This document shows, in pieces, positions 26,794 through 34,405 of a DNA stretch of 64,000 bases; within the stretch, counting starts at the first letter, position 1, and the number at the start of each line of letters is the position of its first letter. The stretch lies in contig DATLUC010000137.1 in assembly GCA_035533335.1 (NCBI GenBank), positions 1-64,000 of the forward strand. The letters run 5' to 3'. A program made the position numbers and the translations under genes. A model generated the notes under the pieces. It saw only the letters and a program-made list of their open reading frames with translations. It was not told where the DNA came from and searched no databases. Source of the DNA: DATKSS01 sp035533335. Its GTDB lineage: Bacteria; Chloroflexota; Dormibacteria; Dormibacterales; Dormibacteraceae.

Positions 26794-27975
26794 ATGGTTC
26801 CACGGTTCAACGTCCGGCTCCTCTCGGCTGGCCCGTTCGTCACCATGGTCGATCGGTTCGCGCTCGCGCCACTTCTCATCCCAATCGCCTCGGACTTCCA
26901 CGTTCCTCTGGGAAAAGTTGCCGGCGCCGCCACCGCCTACTACCTCGTATACGGCCTCGCCCAGCCTTTCTGGGGTTTCGTGTCCGACCGCTTCGGCCGG
27001 ATCCACGTCATCAGGCTTAGCCTCGGCATGGCGGCGGCGGGCTGCGTCCTGTCGGCAATCGCTCCGAACGTGGACCTGCTCATCGCCGCGCGAATCCTCG
27101 ACGGTATGGCGGTGTGCGCCGTTCTCCCGACGGCGCTGGTCTACATCGGTGACATGGTGCCCTTCAACCTCCGCCACTCGGTGATTGCAGACGTCCTGGC
27201 GGCGGTGGCCGTGGGTACGACGGTGGGCAGCCTCGGCGCGGGCCTCTTCGCGCACTTCCTGAACTGGCGATTCATGTTCCTGGTCCCGGCCCTGATCGCG
27301 TTCGTCCTGGTTTTCGCGATGAAACAGCTGCCCGAGTCGAAGGCAGCTCCACCGAGCGGCGGCCCGCTGAACCAGCTCGTGCAGGCGGTGCGCCGGCCCT
27401 GGGCGCGCTTCCTGATCCTGTTTGCGATCCCCGAGGGCGCAATGGTGCTGGGGTTCATCGTTTATTTCGCGCCTGCGATTGAATCGACCGGCATCAATCC
27501 GGCGCTGGCCGGCCTGGTGGTGGCGCCCTACGGCGTTGCGGTGCTCATCGGCACGCAGATCGTGCGACGAATGGCCTCGAGTACGCCGCCCTGGGTTCCG
27601 ATGACGATCGGTGGCGCGATGGCGGTGGCCGGATACCTGGTCGCGGCGCTCGACCAGCACGTGGTCGCCATCCTGTGCGCCAGCGTGCTCATCGGGGGCT
27701 GCTACTCGTTCTTCCACTCGACCGTGCAGGCCTGGGCGACGGACATCGCGCCCGAGGTGCGCGGCACCGCGGCCGCGCTCTTCGTGACGGGCGCATTCAC
27801 CGGCGGAGCTCTCGGCACCGGCATCGGGGCGATGCTGGTGCAGGCAGCTCTCTATAGAGAGCTGTTCCTGGTCGCAGCCGCTTTGAGCGTGCCGGTGGTC
27901 ATAATCGCGACTCTCGCGCGGACGCGATATCGCGGCACGACCCTCCCGTCGGAAGCCGGCGCGGCAGTCACCTAA
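26794..27975 (+). CDS. MFS transporter
   Basis: The 393-residue protein has twelve predicted helices and the MFS signature between helices 2 and 3 (GFVSDRFGRIHVIRLSLGMA). It is of the drug/sugar efflux type (DHA1-like), with VTGAFTGGALGTGIGAML near helix 11. The substrate cannot be assigned. It stands alone, divergent from the luciferase-like gene. Confidence 0.92.
   Translation: MVPRFNVRLLSAGPFVTMVDRFALAPLLIPIASDFHVPLGKVAGAATAYYLVYGLAQPFWGFVSDRFGRIHVIRLSLGMAAAGCVLSAIAPNVDLLIAARILDGMAVCAVLPTALVYIGDMVPFNLRHSVIADVLAAVAVGTTVGSLGAGLFAHFLNWRFMFLVPALIAFVLVFAMKQLPESKAAPPSGGPLNQLVQAVRRPWARFLILFAIPEGAMVLGFIVYFAPAIESTGINPALAGLVVAPYGVAVLIGTQIVRRMASSTPPWVPMTIGGAMAVAGYLVAALDQHVVAILCASVLIGGCYSFFHSTVQAWATDIAPEVRGTAAALFVTGAFTGGALGTGIGAMLVQAALYRELFLVAAALSVPVVIIATLARTRYRGTTLPSEAGAAVT
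27845..27864. repeat. 20-bp perfect palindrome inside the MFS gene
   Basis: The half CAGCTCTCTA is followed at once by its exact reverse complement. It lies in the codons for ALYRELF near the C-terminal end of the transporter. It may be chance, since one such palindrome is only mildly unexpected in 64 kb, or a protein-binding site or RNA hairpin. Confidence 0.6.
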
Positions 27976-28074
27976 ATCGCCCCCTGCTGCGCGGGGAAGT
28001 TCTGGTCGAACCCTGGGAAGGGGCGCGAAACCACGGACCTGCTCCTCTTCGGGCCGGATCACAATTGCTTAGGC

Positions 28075-28443
28075 ATGATCTCCGGTCTACACGCGATCAT
28101 CTTTTGCGACGACCCCGACGGGGCCCGTGCGTTCTTCCGCGACGTGCTGGAGGTGGACAGCGTGGACGCGGGGGGCGGCTTTTGATCTTCAAGGCGCCTC
28201 CAGCCGAGCTGGCCGTCCATCCCGAGCCTGGCGGCCAGGGCCGGCACGAGTTGTTCCTGATGTGCCACGACATCAACAAGACGATGGACGATCTGAGGAC
28301 CAAAGGGGTCGAGTTCGTCGGGTCGGCCTTCGAGCAGAGATGGGGCCAGACCGTGCGATTCAGGGTCCCGGGGCGCGGGTGAGCTCTCGCTTTACCAACC
28401 GTCGCACCCGAGTCCGCTAAGCGAATTCCCCACTGAGAGGTAG
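28075..28443 (+). pseudogene. Glyoxalase/VOC-fold protein with two frameshifts
   Basis: ATG 28075 opens a VOC protein (MISGLHAIIFCDDPDGARAF, then FRDVLEVDSVDAGGG) that breaks near the G/T runs at 28171-28184. The next frame gives LIFKAPPAELAVHPEPGG and HELFLMCHDINKTMDDLRTKG and breaks again near 28367-28380. A third frame gives GELSLYQPSHPSPLSEFP to TAG at 28441-28443. Corrected, it is about 122 residues with typical VOC spacing and metal-type His and Glu residues. It is either a decayed gene or has two sequencing indels. Confidence 0.65.
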
Positions 28444-28454
28444 GGCTTCCTGGA

Positions 28455-28754
28455 TTAACGGGGGTGGAAGTGCTCCCGCTCCGCCGGCTTGGCGAGCAGA
28501 GTGGCCATTCGCTCCCGCTCCTTGACGAAGCTGGGTGATCCAGCGAATCCGTCCAGGTCTGATTGCGAGGCCCAGCGAGAGATGGCGACCAGCGCGGCAT
28601 GCTCCTGGTCGGACTCGCAGACCTGGGCGCCGAAGCAGCCGGGGCTCGATGCCGCCTTCGCCGCCAGCTCCTTCATCGCCGCCAGCAACTCGTCGCGCTT
28701 GCCCTGGACCGGGTAGTACCTTGAGACGTCGATCACTTTGGCGTGCTCAGGCAT
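28455..28754 (-). CDS. Antibiotic biosynthesis monooxygenase (ABM) domain protein
   Basis: A 99-residue single-domain protein with the ABM ferredoxin-like pattern: VIDVSRYYPVQGKRDELLAAMKELAAKAASSPGCFGAQVCES, then ALVAISRWASQSDLDGF. Such small dimeric proteins act as cofactor-free monooxygenases or heme-degrading or stress proteins. No partner gene hints at its substrate. Confidence 0.85.
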   Translation of the reverse strand: MPEHAKVIDVSRYYPVQGKRDELLAAMKELAAKAASSPGCFGAQVCESDQEHAALVAISRWASQSDLDGFAGSPSFVKERERMATLLAKPAEREHFHPR

Positions 28755-28763
28755 AGGGCAAGT

Positions 28764-29225
28764 CTAATCCGGCCGTTGGCTCAGCCTGAGGGCCACTCTT
28801 TCCACGAAGTCCTTCACCGTCACCTCAGCCACGCGGTGAAGCAGAGTGCGGTCGGCCAGCTTGCCGATCAGGCCCAACGGCGGCTTGTAGTTGGCACTCA
28901 GTCCAAGTTGGGTCGCCCCGACGCCGAGCGCCGCGACCTCAATGTGCCCGTCGAGCTCGGGGAACAGGCCCGCGTTGGCCGCGGCATGCCATCGGACCGG
29001 CCTGATGGTAAGCGTCGCACCGCGCATCGCCTCTCCGAGCTCGAGCTCGATCTGTCGTGCGATACGCCGGTCGCCGACCTTGAACCCGAGCTCCGCCAGC
29101 AGTCTTTCACCATGGCTGCTCGCTTCGCTCGCGAGGACCGGCATCCAGTTCTCGGGGCTGCTCAGGAAACCGCCTTCCGCATCCTCGAATGGGCGCTCGA
29201 TGACCGTGTAGTAGCGCAGAAACAA
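28764..29225 (-). CDS. SRPBCC-like small protein
   Basis: The 153-residue protein looks like a START/SRPBCC fold: an early helix-strand segment, VRWHAAANAGLFPELDGHIEVAALGVGATQLGLSANYKPP, and a long C-terminal helix (LLHRVAEVTVKDFVERVALRL). These folds bind hydrophobic ligands. The function is unknown. It lies 10 bp from the ABM gene on the same strand and the two may be co-transcribed. Confidence 0.7.
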   Translation of the reverse strand: MFLRYYTVIERPFEDAEGGFLSSPENWMPVLASEASSHGERLLAELGFKVGDRRIARQIELELGEAMRGATLTIRPVRWHAAANAGLFPELDGHIEVAALGVGATQLGLSANYKPPLGLIGKLADRTLLHRVAEVTVKDFVERVALRLSQRPD

Positions 29226-29314
29226 GTTACCCCTCAGCGTCGCAAAGGAGCAGAACCCTCAGTAGGGCCGATGGACCCTTTCTGCGCGGGACGTGTGACC
29301 ATGCCGTGGCCGCG

Positions 29315-30058
29315 TCAGGGCATGTTCAGGCCGCCGTTGACCGAGAGCGTCTGCCCGGTGATGTAGTCGGCATCGGGAGATGCAAAGAACGCAATTGCGC
29401 GCGCCACCTCGTCCGGGCGTCCGACCCGCCCGAGGGGGATCGACCGGATGATCGCCGCCATCAGCTTCTCGGGCATCCCGGCCAGAAACGGTGTGTCGGT
29501 GAGGCCCGGGGCGACGCAGTTCACGTTGATGCCGTGTCGGGCCACCTCTCGAGCGAGGCCCTTCGTGAACGCGATCACCGCGCCTTTGGCGCCCGAGTAG
29601 ACCACCTCACCGGTGGATCCGACCCTCCCGGCATCGGAGGCCACGGTCACGATCCGGCCCCAGCCGCGTTCGATCATCGAGGGCAGAACGGCGTGGGTCG
29701 TGGCCAGGTGGCCGCGGTAGTTGATCGCGATCACCTTGTCCCAGAGGTCTTCGTCGCTCTCGATGAATGGTCCGGCCCTGTCCCAACCCGCATTGGAAAC
29801 CAGGATGTCGATTCGACCGAACGCCTTGAGGGTTTCGGTGGCCATGGATCGAGCCTCCGCTGCGTCAGTCACATCGACCCGCTGGGCCATCGCCTGTCCG
29901 CTCTTGCGTATCTCGGCCGCGACCTCTTCTGCGCCAGGCAGGTCGATGTCGGCGACCACCACGATGGCGCCATCGCTCGCAAGCTGGAGCGCGGTCGCGC
30001 GCCCGATCCCGCTGGCCGCGCCGGTGACGATTGCGACCCGCTCAGAGAATCGCATCAT
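29315..30058 (-). CDS. Short-chain dehydrogenase (FabG/BadH-like)
   Basis: The 247-residue SDR has the nucleotide motif TGAASGIG, an Asp ending strand 2 (VVADID) that favours NAD, NAG in LVSNAGW, and the catalytic Ser, Tyr and Lys (TVASDAG, VVYSGAKG). As the last gene of the benzoyl-CoA reductase operon it probably oxidises a hydroxyacyl-CoA, such as the 6-hydroxy intermediate or a later ring-opened product. The ATG at 30058 overlaps the upstream stop (ATGA). Confidence 0.92.
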   Translation of the reverse strand: MMRFSERVAIVTGAASGIGRATALQLASDGAIVVVADIDLPGAEEVAAEIRKSGQAMAQRVDVTDAAEARSMATETLKAFGRIDILVSNAGWDRAGPFIESDEDLWDKVIAINYRGHLATTHAVLPSMIERGWGRIVTVASDAGRVGSTGEVVYSGAKGAVIAFTKGLAREVARHGINVNCVAPGLTDTPFLAGMPEKLMAAIIRSIPLGRVGRPDEVARAIAFFASPDADYITGQTLSVNGGLNMP

Positions 30059-30834
30059 GCCGCCCTCTTGAGCAGTCCGGCTGAGTCGATGCGCCGAAGG
30101 ATCTCCAGCTCGCGCAGCGACGGCGGCGTGGTCTCGCGTATTCCGGCTTGCGGCGCAAGGCGCAGATCGAAGCCGGTCATCTCCTGGACCCGGGCTGCGG
30201 TCACGCCGGGGTGCAGGGAGCGAATCCGAGCCCGGAGCGTGGACTCTTCGAAGTCCATCGTGCACAACGGTGTCACGATGAGAGCGGGCCCCTTGCCGCC
30301 GCGGCGCTTGCGCGACCACTCGGCCGGTCCACCAAGAAAGCCGGGTCCGCTCACGAAGTCCACCTTCTCGACCAACGTGCGGGGGTCGTGCGACATCGTG
30401 TAGACGATCACCCGGCCGGCGAGCGGGAGGAAGGGCAGGCCGACGCCGCCCGGTCCCTTCAGCTTTGGGTGCGCCACGTCTCCGATGTGCGAGAGGTTCG
30501 TGTTGCCGTGCGCGTCGATCTGCAAGCCACCTGCAAAGAAGACGTCGAAGACGTCCCCACGTCCCTCGAGCATCACGACGTCAGGCAGCGGGAGCACGCA
30601 GTCGGCCTGCAGGAGGCGCTCGTCACAGGACGAATCGGGAATGGGGGACAGATGGGGGTTCACCGCCCCGCTGCCGCCGGCCACGTACCACGACCCTGGC
30701 GCATGCGTTTCCTGCGCCAGCCGGCAGGCCGCCATCGGCAGCGAGCTGACGGCCCCCATGATGGCGACCTCGCCTGCTGAGAGATTCCGGCTCATCTCCA
30801 CCACCATCAGCTCGGCGACGGCCCAGTCGCTCAT
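30055..30834 (-). CDS. CoA-transferase family beta subunit (IpdB/GctB-like)
   Basis: A 259-residue protein of the family I CoA-transferase beta type, with MGAVSSLPMAACRLAQET, a glycine-rich GGSGAVNP, FFAGGLQIDAHGNTNLS, and RVIVYTMSHDPRTLVEKVDFVSGPG. Members include glutaconate CoA-transferase B and IpdB, the latter a hydrolase that opens a steroid-derived ring. It pairs with the adjacent alpha subunit through a 4-bp overlap. Whether this pair transfers CoA or cleaves a ring C-C bond is not decided by sequence. Confidence 0.85.
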   Translation of the reverse strand: MSDWAVAELMVVEMSRNLSAGEVAIMGAVSSLPMAACRLAQETHAPGSWYVAGGSGAVNPHLSPIPDSSCDERLLQADCVLPLPDVVMLEGRGDVFDVFFAGGLQIDAHGNTNLSHIGDVAHPKLKGPGGVGLPFLPLAGRVIVYTMSHDPRTLVEKVDFVSGPGFLGGPAEWSRKRRGGKGPALIVTPLCTMDFEESTLRARIRSLHPGVTAARVQEMTGFDLRLAPQAGIRETTPPSLRELEILRRIDSAGLLKRAA

Positions 30835-31712
30835 TGCGCTCTCACGCCGGCGAGTCGCTCCGGCGCCTGCCGCGAGATCCATTCCTCGAACCCGCCGGCC
30901 GTCCGTGCCATGCTCAGGTACTCCTTGATCGTCGGCTCGTCGTAAGAGTAGTTGCCATGCGACGAGGTGGGGAGGCATCCGCCGGCTGCTTCCACGACCG
31001 CGCTGACCAGGAAGCCGGGGACCGTCGATCCCGCGGGCCGTCGCGACATCGAGTCCGTCGAAACTACGCGCTCGACCTGGACGATCACCGTCCTGGCCGC
31101 CATCGCCATGATCCGGTCGGTGAAGTGGGCACCCGCGAGCCAGGCCGTGCCGTGCTTGTCGGCCTCCGCCGCATGGATGACGGTTACATCAGGCCGGATC
31201 GCGGAGACCACCAGGACGGGTGCCTGGCCGAAAGGGTCAGGGATCATGCGATAGCACTCGGGGTTGGCGCGCCAGACATCGGCCAGCTCCAGTCCCTGCG
31301 GCAGGACGGCGAAAGGCATCCCGCCTGCGCCGGCGAGCAGTCCGTGGGTGATCGCCGCCTCGCAAAGGTCGAGGACTTTGAGCGTCCCGTTCTCCGCGGC
31401 GCTTCGAAAGCGAGGCGCCAGGCCGAGGTGCTCGAACCCGACGTAGCTCGTCGCGACTTCGCCCACGAGCCCGGCGCCGATCAACACGTCCGCATTGAGC
31501 GATGCCGATGGGCTCGTCACGAGCCGACCGATGTGGCGACTCTGACGGATCACCTCGAACACCAGCGTCATCGGGTTGTTGTGAAGGTGCATACCGCCGA
31601 CGGCCAGGACGTGGCAGCCGTCCGGCACGAACCGGGCCACCGCGTCCGTCGCCGTGCAGATCTTGCTCGTCAACTCGTCGCCAGGGCTTCCACCGCGAGC
31701 CTGGAGCCGCAT
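30831..31712 (-). CDS. CoA-transferase family alpha subunit (IpdA/GctA-like)
   Basis: The product is 293 residues from ATG 31712, or 13 shorter from TTG 31673, which overlaps the preceding stop in the TTGA style seen elsewhere here. Motifs are VLAVGGMHLHNNPMTLVFEVIR, SAIRPDVTVIHAAEADKHGTAWLAG, and VERVVSTDSM. It is the alpha partner of the next gene. In the mycobacterial sterol cluster IpdA and IpdB sit beside a crotonase (EchA20) and SDRs, a grouping repeated here next to benzoyl-CoA reductase. Confidence 0.85.
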   Translation of the reverse strand: MRLQARGGSPGDELTSKICTATDAVARFVPDGCHVLAVGGMHLHNNPMTLVFEVIRQSRHIGRLVTSPSASLNADVLIGAGLVGEVATSYVGFEHLGLAPRFRSAAENGTLKVLDLCEAAITHGLLAGAGGMPFAVLPQGLELADVWRANPECYRMIPDPFGQAPVLVVSAIRPDVTVIHAAEADKHGTAWLAGAHFTDRIMAMAARTVIVQVERVVSTDSMSRRPAGSTVPGFLVSAVVEAAGGCLPTSSHGNYSYDEPTIKEYLSMARTAGGFEEWISRQAPERLAGVRAQ

Positions 31713-32647
31713 GCGCCGCAGAAGTCAAACGACTCCGGGATGCCCTTGGCCCCGCACGTTGGGCAGGTCCCCGTGTACGCGCCCCACACGAACTCCGACG
31801 ACTGTTCGCCACTCGCCCGCTCGCGCACACCGACGTAATCCGCTGGTCGCTTTTCCACGAAGGCCGACATGCCTTCCCATGGCTCGAGCGAGGCGTAGTG
31901 CAGGGCCAGCCAGTCTCTGCCATGTCCGGCAGTCTGGTGCCAGGCGAGATCCTTCCAGAAGTTGACCTGCTGCTTGGTGTACCGGGTGCATTCCGGGAAC
32001 TTGTTGACGATCTTGGAGATCAGGTCGGCGACCGTGGCGTCGAGCTCCGCGTAGGGGACCACCCGGTTGACCAGACCCCACTCGAGCGCCGTCTGCGCGG
32101 AGATCGGTTCGCAGGTGAAGAGCATCTCGCGCGCCCGCCGGTCGCCGATGGTGATCGGCAGCCACTGGGTCGCCCCACCGCACGCGACGCTTCCCACCTT
32201 GGTGCCGACCTGGCGGATGGTGACGTGGTCGGCGGCCACGGCGAGATCGCACGCCAGGTTCAGCTCGTTGCCCCCGCCGGCCACGATGCCGTTCAGGCGC
32301 GCGATCGCCGGCTTGCCGAGGTTGCGCAGCAGGTCGATCGCCTCGATGAAGTACGCCATCCATTTCCAGTAGTCGTGCGGCCGGCGAAGGAACGTCGACT
32401 GGTACTCCTTGACGTCGCCGCCCGTGCTGAACGCCTTCTCGCCGGCTCCGGTCAGCACCAGCACAGCGACCTTGTCGTCCCGGGATGCGTCCTTGAACGC
32501 TTCGATCATCTCGGCCAGCGTCCGGGTGCTGTAGGCGTTGTAGACGTCAGGGCGGTTGATGGTGACCGTAGCGGTCCAGTCCGATTTGCGGTACAGGATC
32601 TCCTGGAAATCAAAAGACTCCGCGGGTCGCGCTTCCAGCTCTTTCAT
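31670..32647 (-). CDS. BamA/Oah-like crotonase with C-terminal zinc ribbon
   Basis: A 325-residue crotonase-fold protein. NAYSTRTLAEMIEAF, GEKAFSTGGDVKEYQ, ARLNGIVAGGGNELNLACDLA and SVACGGATQWLPITIG resemble 6-oxocyclohex-1-ene-1-carbonyl-CoA hydrolase, though the C-terminal half is shorter. The segment LEWGLVNRVVP with EGMSAFVEKRPADY is also MenB-like. Unusually, CPTCGAKG...FDFCGACGS at the C-terminus forms a CxxC-CxxC zinc ribbon. The likely role is hydration or hydrolytic opening of the reduced ring. It overlaps bcrD by 4 bp. Confidence 0.85.
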   Translation of the reverse strand: MKELEARPAESFDFQEILYRKSDWTATVTINRPDVYNAYSTRTLAEMIEAFKDASRDDKVAVLVLTGAGEKAFSTGGDVKEYQSTFLRRPHDYWKWMAYFIEAIDLLRNLGKPAIARLNGIVAGGGNELNLACDLAVAADHVTIRQVGTKVGSVACGGATQWLPITIGDRRAREMLFTCEPISAQTALEWGLVNRVVPYAELDATVADLISKIVNKFPECTRYTKQQVNFWKDLAWHQTAGHGRDWLALHYASLEPWEGMSAFVEKRPADYVGVRERASGEQSSEFVWGAYTGTCPTCGAKGIPESFDFCGACGSRLAVEALATS

Positions 32648-33489
32648 CTCGCTCCTTGTGCAGCCATGAGGCTGCGGTTTTGCCATTGGCCCGTGGACTG
32701 CAGCTTGTGGACGCGGTCCAGCGCGAGCAGGCACGCGCCCAGGCTCCCGTTGAACTGGCCCATGTCCCCAACGGGGACGTTGACCGTCTTTCCGAGCTCG
32801 GCCGCAAGCGCCTTGACGAACGCGGCGTTGCGGCTCATCCCGCCCACGAAAGTGACCTCCGGCTCCATGCCGACCCGTTTCATGAGCTGGATCGCCCGCC
32901 CCGCGAGCGAGAGCACGGCACCGTACATGATGTCCTCAGGCTTCGCCCCCGCCGTCAGGTGGTTGATCACCTCGGACTCGGCGAAGACCGCGCAGACGCT
33001 GGAAATCGTCACCGGGGCCAGCGAGCGGGTCGCGAGCTCGCCGGTGGTGCTCGTGTCCAGGCCCATGTAACGGGCGGTCTTGTCGAGGAACGCGCCGGTG
33101 CCGGCGGCGCACTTGTCGTTCAACCGGAACGTGCGGACCTTTCCGCGGTCATCGACCTTGATCGCCTTCACCGTCTGGCCGCCGGCGTCGAGCACCGTCC
33201 GCGTCAGTGGAAACAGATAGGCGGCTCCGCGCGCGTGGCAGGTGAGCTCGGTGATCTGGATGTCTCGCATCGGCACCAGGTAGCGGCCATATCCCGTGCT
33301 GGCGACGTAATCGATCTGCTCCGGCGCAAGGCCGCCCGCGGCGAGCGCTTCGTGGTACGCCTTCTCGGCCGCTCCCGCGAGGTTGAAACCCGTCTTGACC
33401 AGCGATTGCGCGACGATGCGCCGCTCTGCGTCCATGACCATGCCTTTCGTGTAGGTGGCGCCGACATCGAGACCGAGGACGGTGGTCAT
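32644..33489 (-). CDS. bcrD: Benzoyl-CoA reductase subunit D (BcrD-like ATPase)
   Basis: The 281-residue ASKHA-fold ATPase starts VLGLDVGATYTKGMVMD. It has VLDAGGQTVKAIKVD, and the two Cys of the subunit-bridging 4Fe-4S cluster in NDKCAAGTGAFLD and SSVCAVFAESEV. With BcrA it forms the ATP-driven electron activator module that passes electrons to BcrBC. The gene overlaps bcrA and the crotonase by 4 bp each. Confidence 0.92.
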   Translation of the reverse strand: MTTVLGLDVGATYTKGMVMDAERRIVAQSLVKTGFNLAGAAEKAYHEALAAGGLAPEQIDYVASTGYGRYLVPMRDIQITELTCHARGAAYLFPLTRTVLDAGGQTVKAIKVDDRGKVRTFRLNDKCAAGTGAFLDKTARYMGLDTSTTGELATRSLAPVTISSVCAVFAESEVINHLTAGAKPEDIMYGAVLSLAGRAIQLMKRVGMEPEVTFVGGMSRNAAFVKALAAELGKTVNVPVGDMGQFNGSLGACLLALDRVHKLQSTGQWQNRSLMAAQGAR

Positions 33490-34400
33490 GCCCGCACCTT
33501 CTCGCGCGCCGGCATGATCGGAACCCCCGCCACCGCGCACGCCTCGCATGTCACGCCCACCGGGTGCCGGTGCTGCTCGAGCGCAGTTTCGACAGAGAGT
33601 GCTTCGACGGCGCCTGCCGCGCCGGCCGCCGCGCGGTCGAGCGCGAACAGCGCGGCTCCGATCGCCCCCATGTAGTGGGCGTCGGGGCTCACGTTGAGCT
33701 TGGTGCCGAGCAGCTCTTCGAGGATTTTGACCATCGCCACGTTGCGGGTGACCCCGCCGGTGAACGTGACCTCCTCCTCGACACCGACGCGGCGGATGAG
33801 CGACAGGCTCCTTGCCGCGATCGCCTGGTGGACGCCCATCAGCACGTCCTCGGCCCTCTTGCCGCGAGCCAGCCAGCTGATGATCTCCGACTCGGCGAAG
33901 ACGGTGCAGGTCGTGGTGATCTTCACCGGGTTGTGGGCTCCCAGCGCCAACGGCCCAAGCTCGCCGAGCGGGATGTCGAGGGCAAAGGCTCCGGCGCCCA
34001 GGAAGCGGCCCGTGCCGGCAGCGCACTTGTCGTTCATGCAGAAGTCCATGACCTGGCCGTTCTCGCCGACCCTGATCGCCTTGGTGTCCTGGCCGCCGAT
34101 GTCCAGCACCGTGTGGGTGTTGGGAAACAGGTACTGGGCCCCGCGGGCGTGGCAGCTGATCTCGGTGACCTGCGCGTGCCCGAAAGTGACCTTGTAGCGG
34201 CCGTAACCGGTGCCGATGACGTATGCGACGTCGTCGGCTGCGACGCCGGCATCCGCCACGGCCGCCGCGAACGCGTTCTCGGCCGCTTTCGTGATGATGG
34301 CGCCGGTGTCGATCAGGCTCCTGCCGCGGATTTGACGGCTTTCATCGAGGATCACCGCCTTGGTCTGCGTGGAACCTACGTCAACGCCTCCTACCAACAT
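33486..34400 (-). CDS. bcrA: Benzoyl-CoA reductase subunit A (BcrA-like ATPase)
   Basis: The 304-residue ASKHA ATPase has GGVDVGSTQTKAVILDE, VLDIGGQDTKAIRV, and cluster Cys in NDKCAAGTGRFL and TTTCTVFAESEI. A C-terminal tail with CEACAVAGVPIM carries a CxxC not found in the paired subunit D. A single-ATPase activator would indicate a 2-hydroxyacyl-CoA dehydratase; two different adjacent ones are the mark of class I benzoyl-CoA reductases. GGGAGG lies 8 bp before the ATG. Confidence 0.92.
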   Translation of the reverse strand: MLVGGVDVGSTQTKAVILDESRQIRGRSLIDTGAIITKAAENAFAAAVADAGVAADDVAYVIGTGYGRYKVTFGHAQVTEISCHARGAQYLFPNTHTVLDIGGQDTKAIRVGENGQVMDFCMNDKCAAGTGRFLGAGAFALDIPLGELGPLALGAHNPVKITTTCTVFAESEIISWLARGKRAEDVLMGVHQAIAARSLSLIRRVGVEEEVTFTGGVTRNVAMVKILEELLGTKLNVSPDAHYMGAIGAALFALDRAAAGAAGAVEALSVETALEQHRHPVGVTCEACAVAGVPIMPAREKVRA

Positions 34401-34405
34401 GGTCG

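Noticed and set aside
26752..28062. Minus-strand frame opposite the MFS gene
   Set aside because: His/Arg-rich shadow; the MFS protein on the plus strand is complete with the expected helices.
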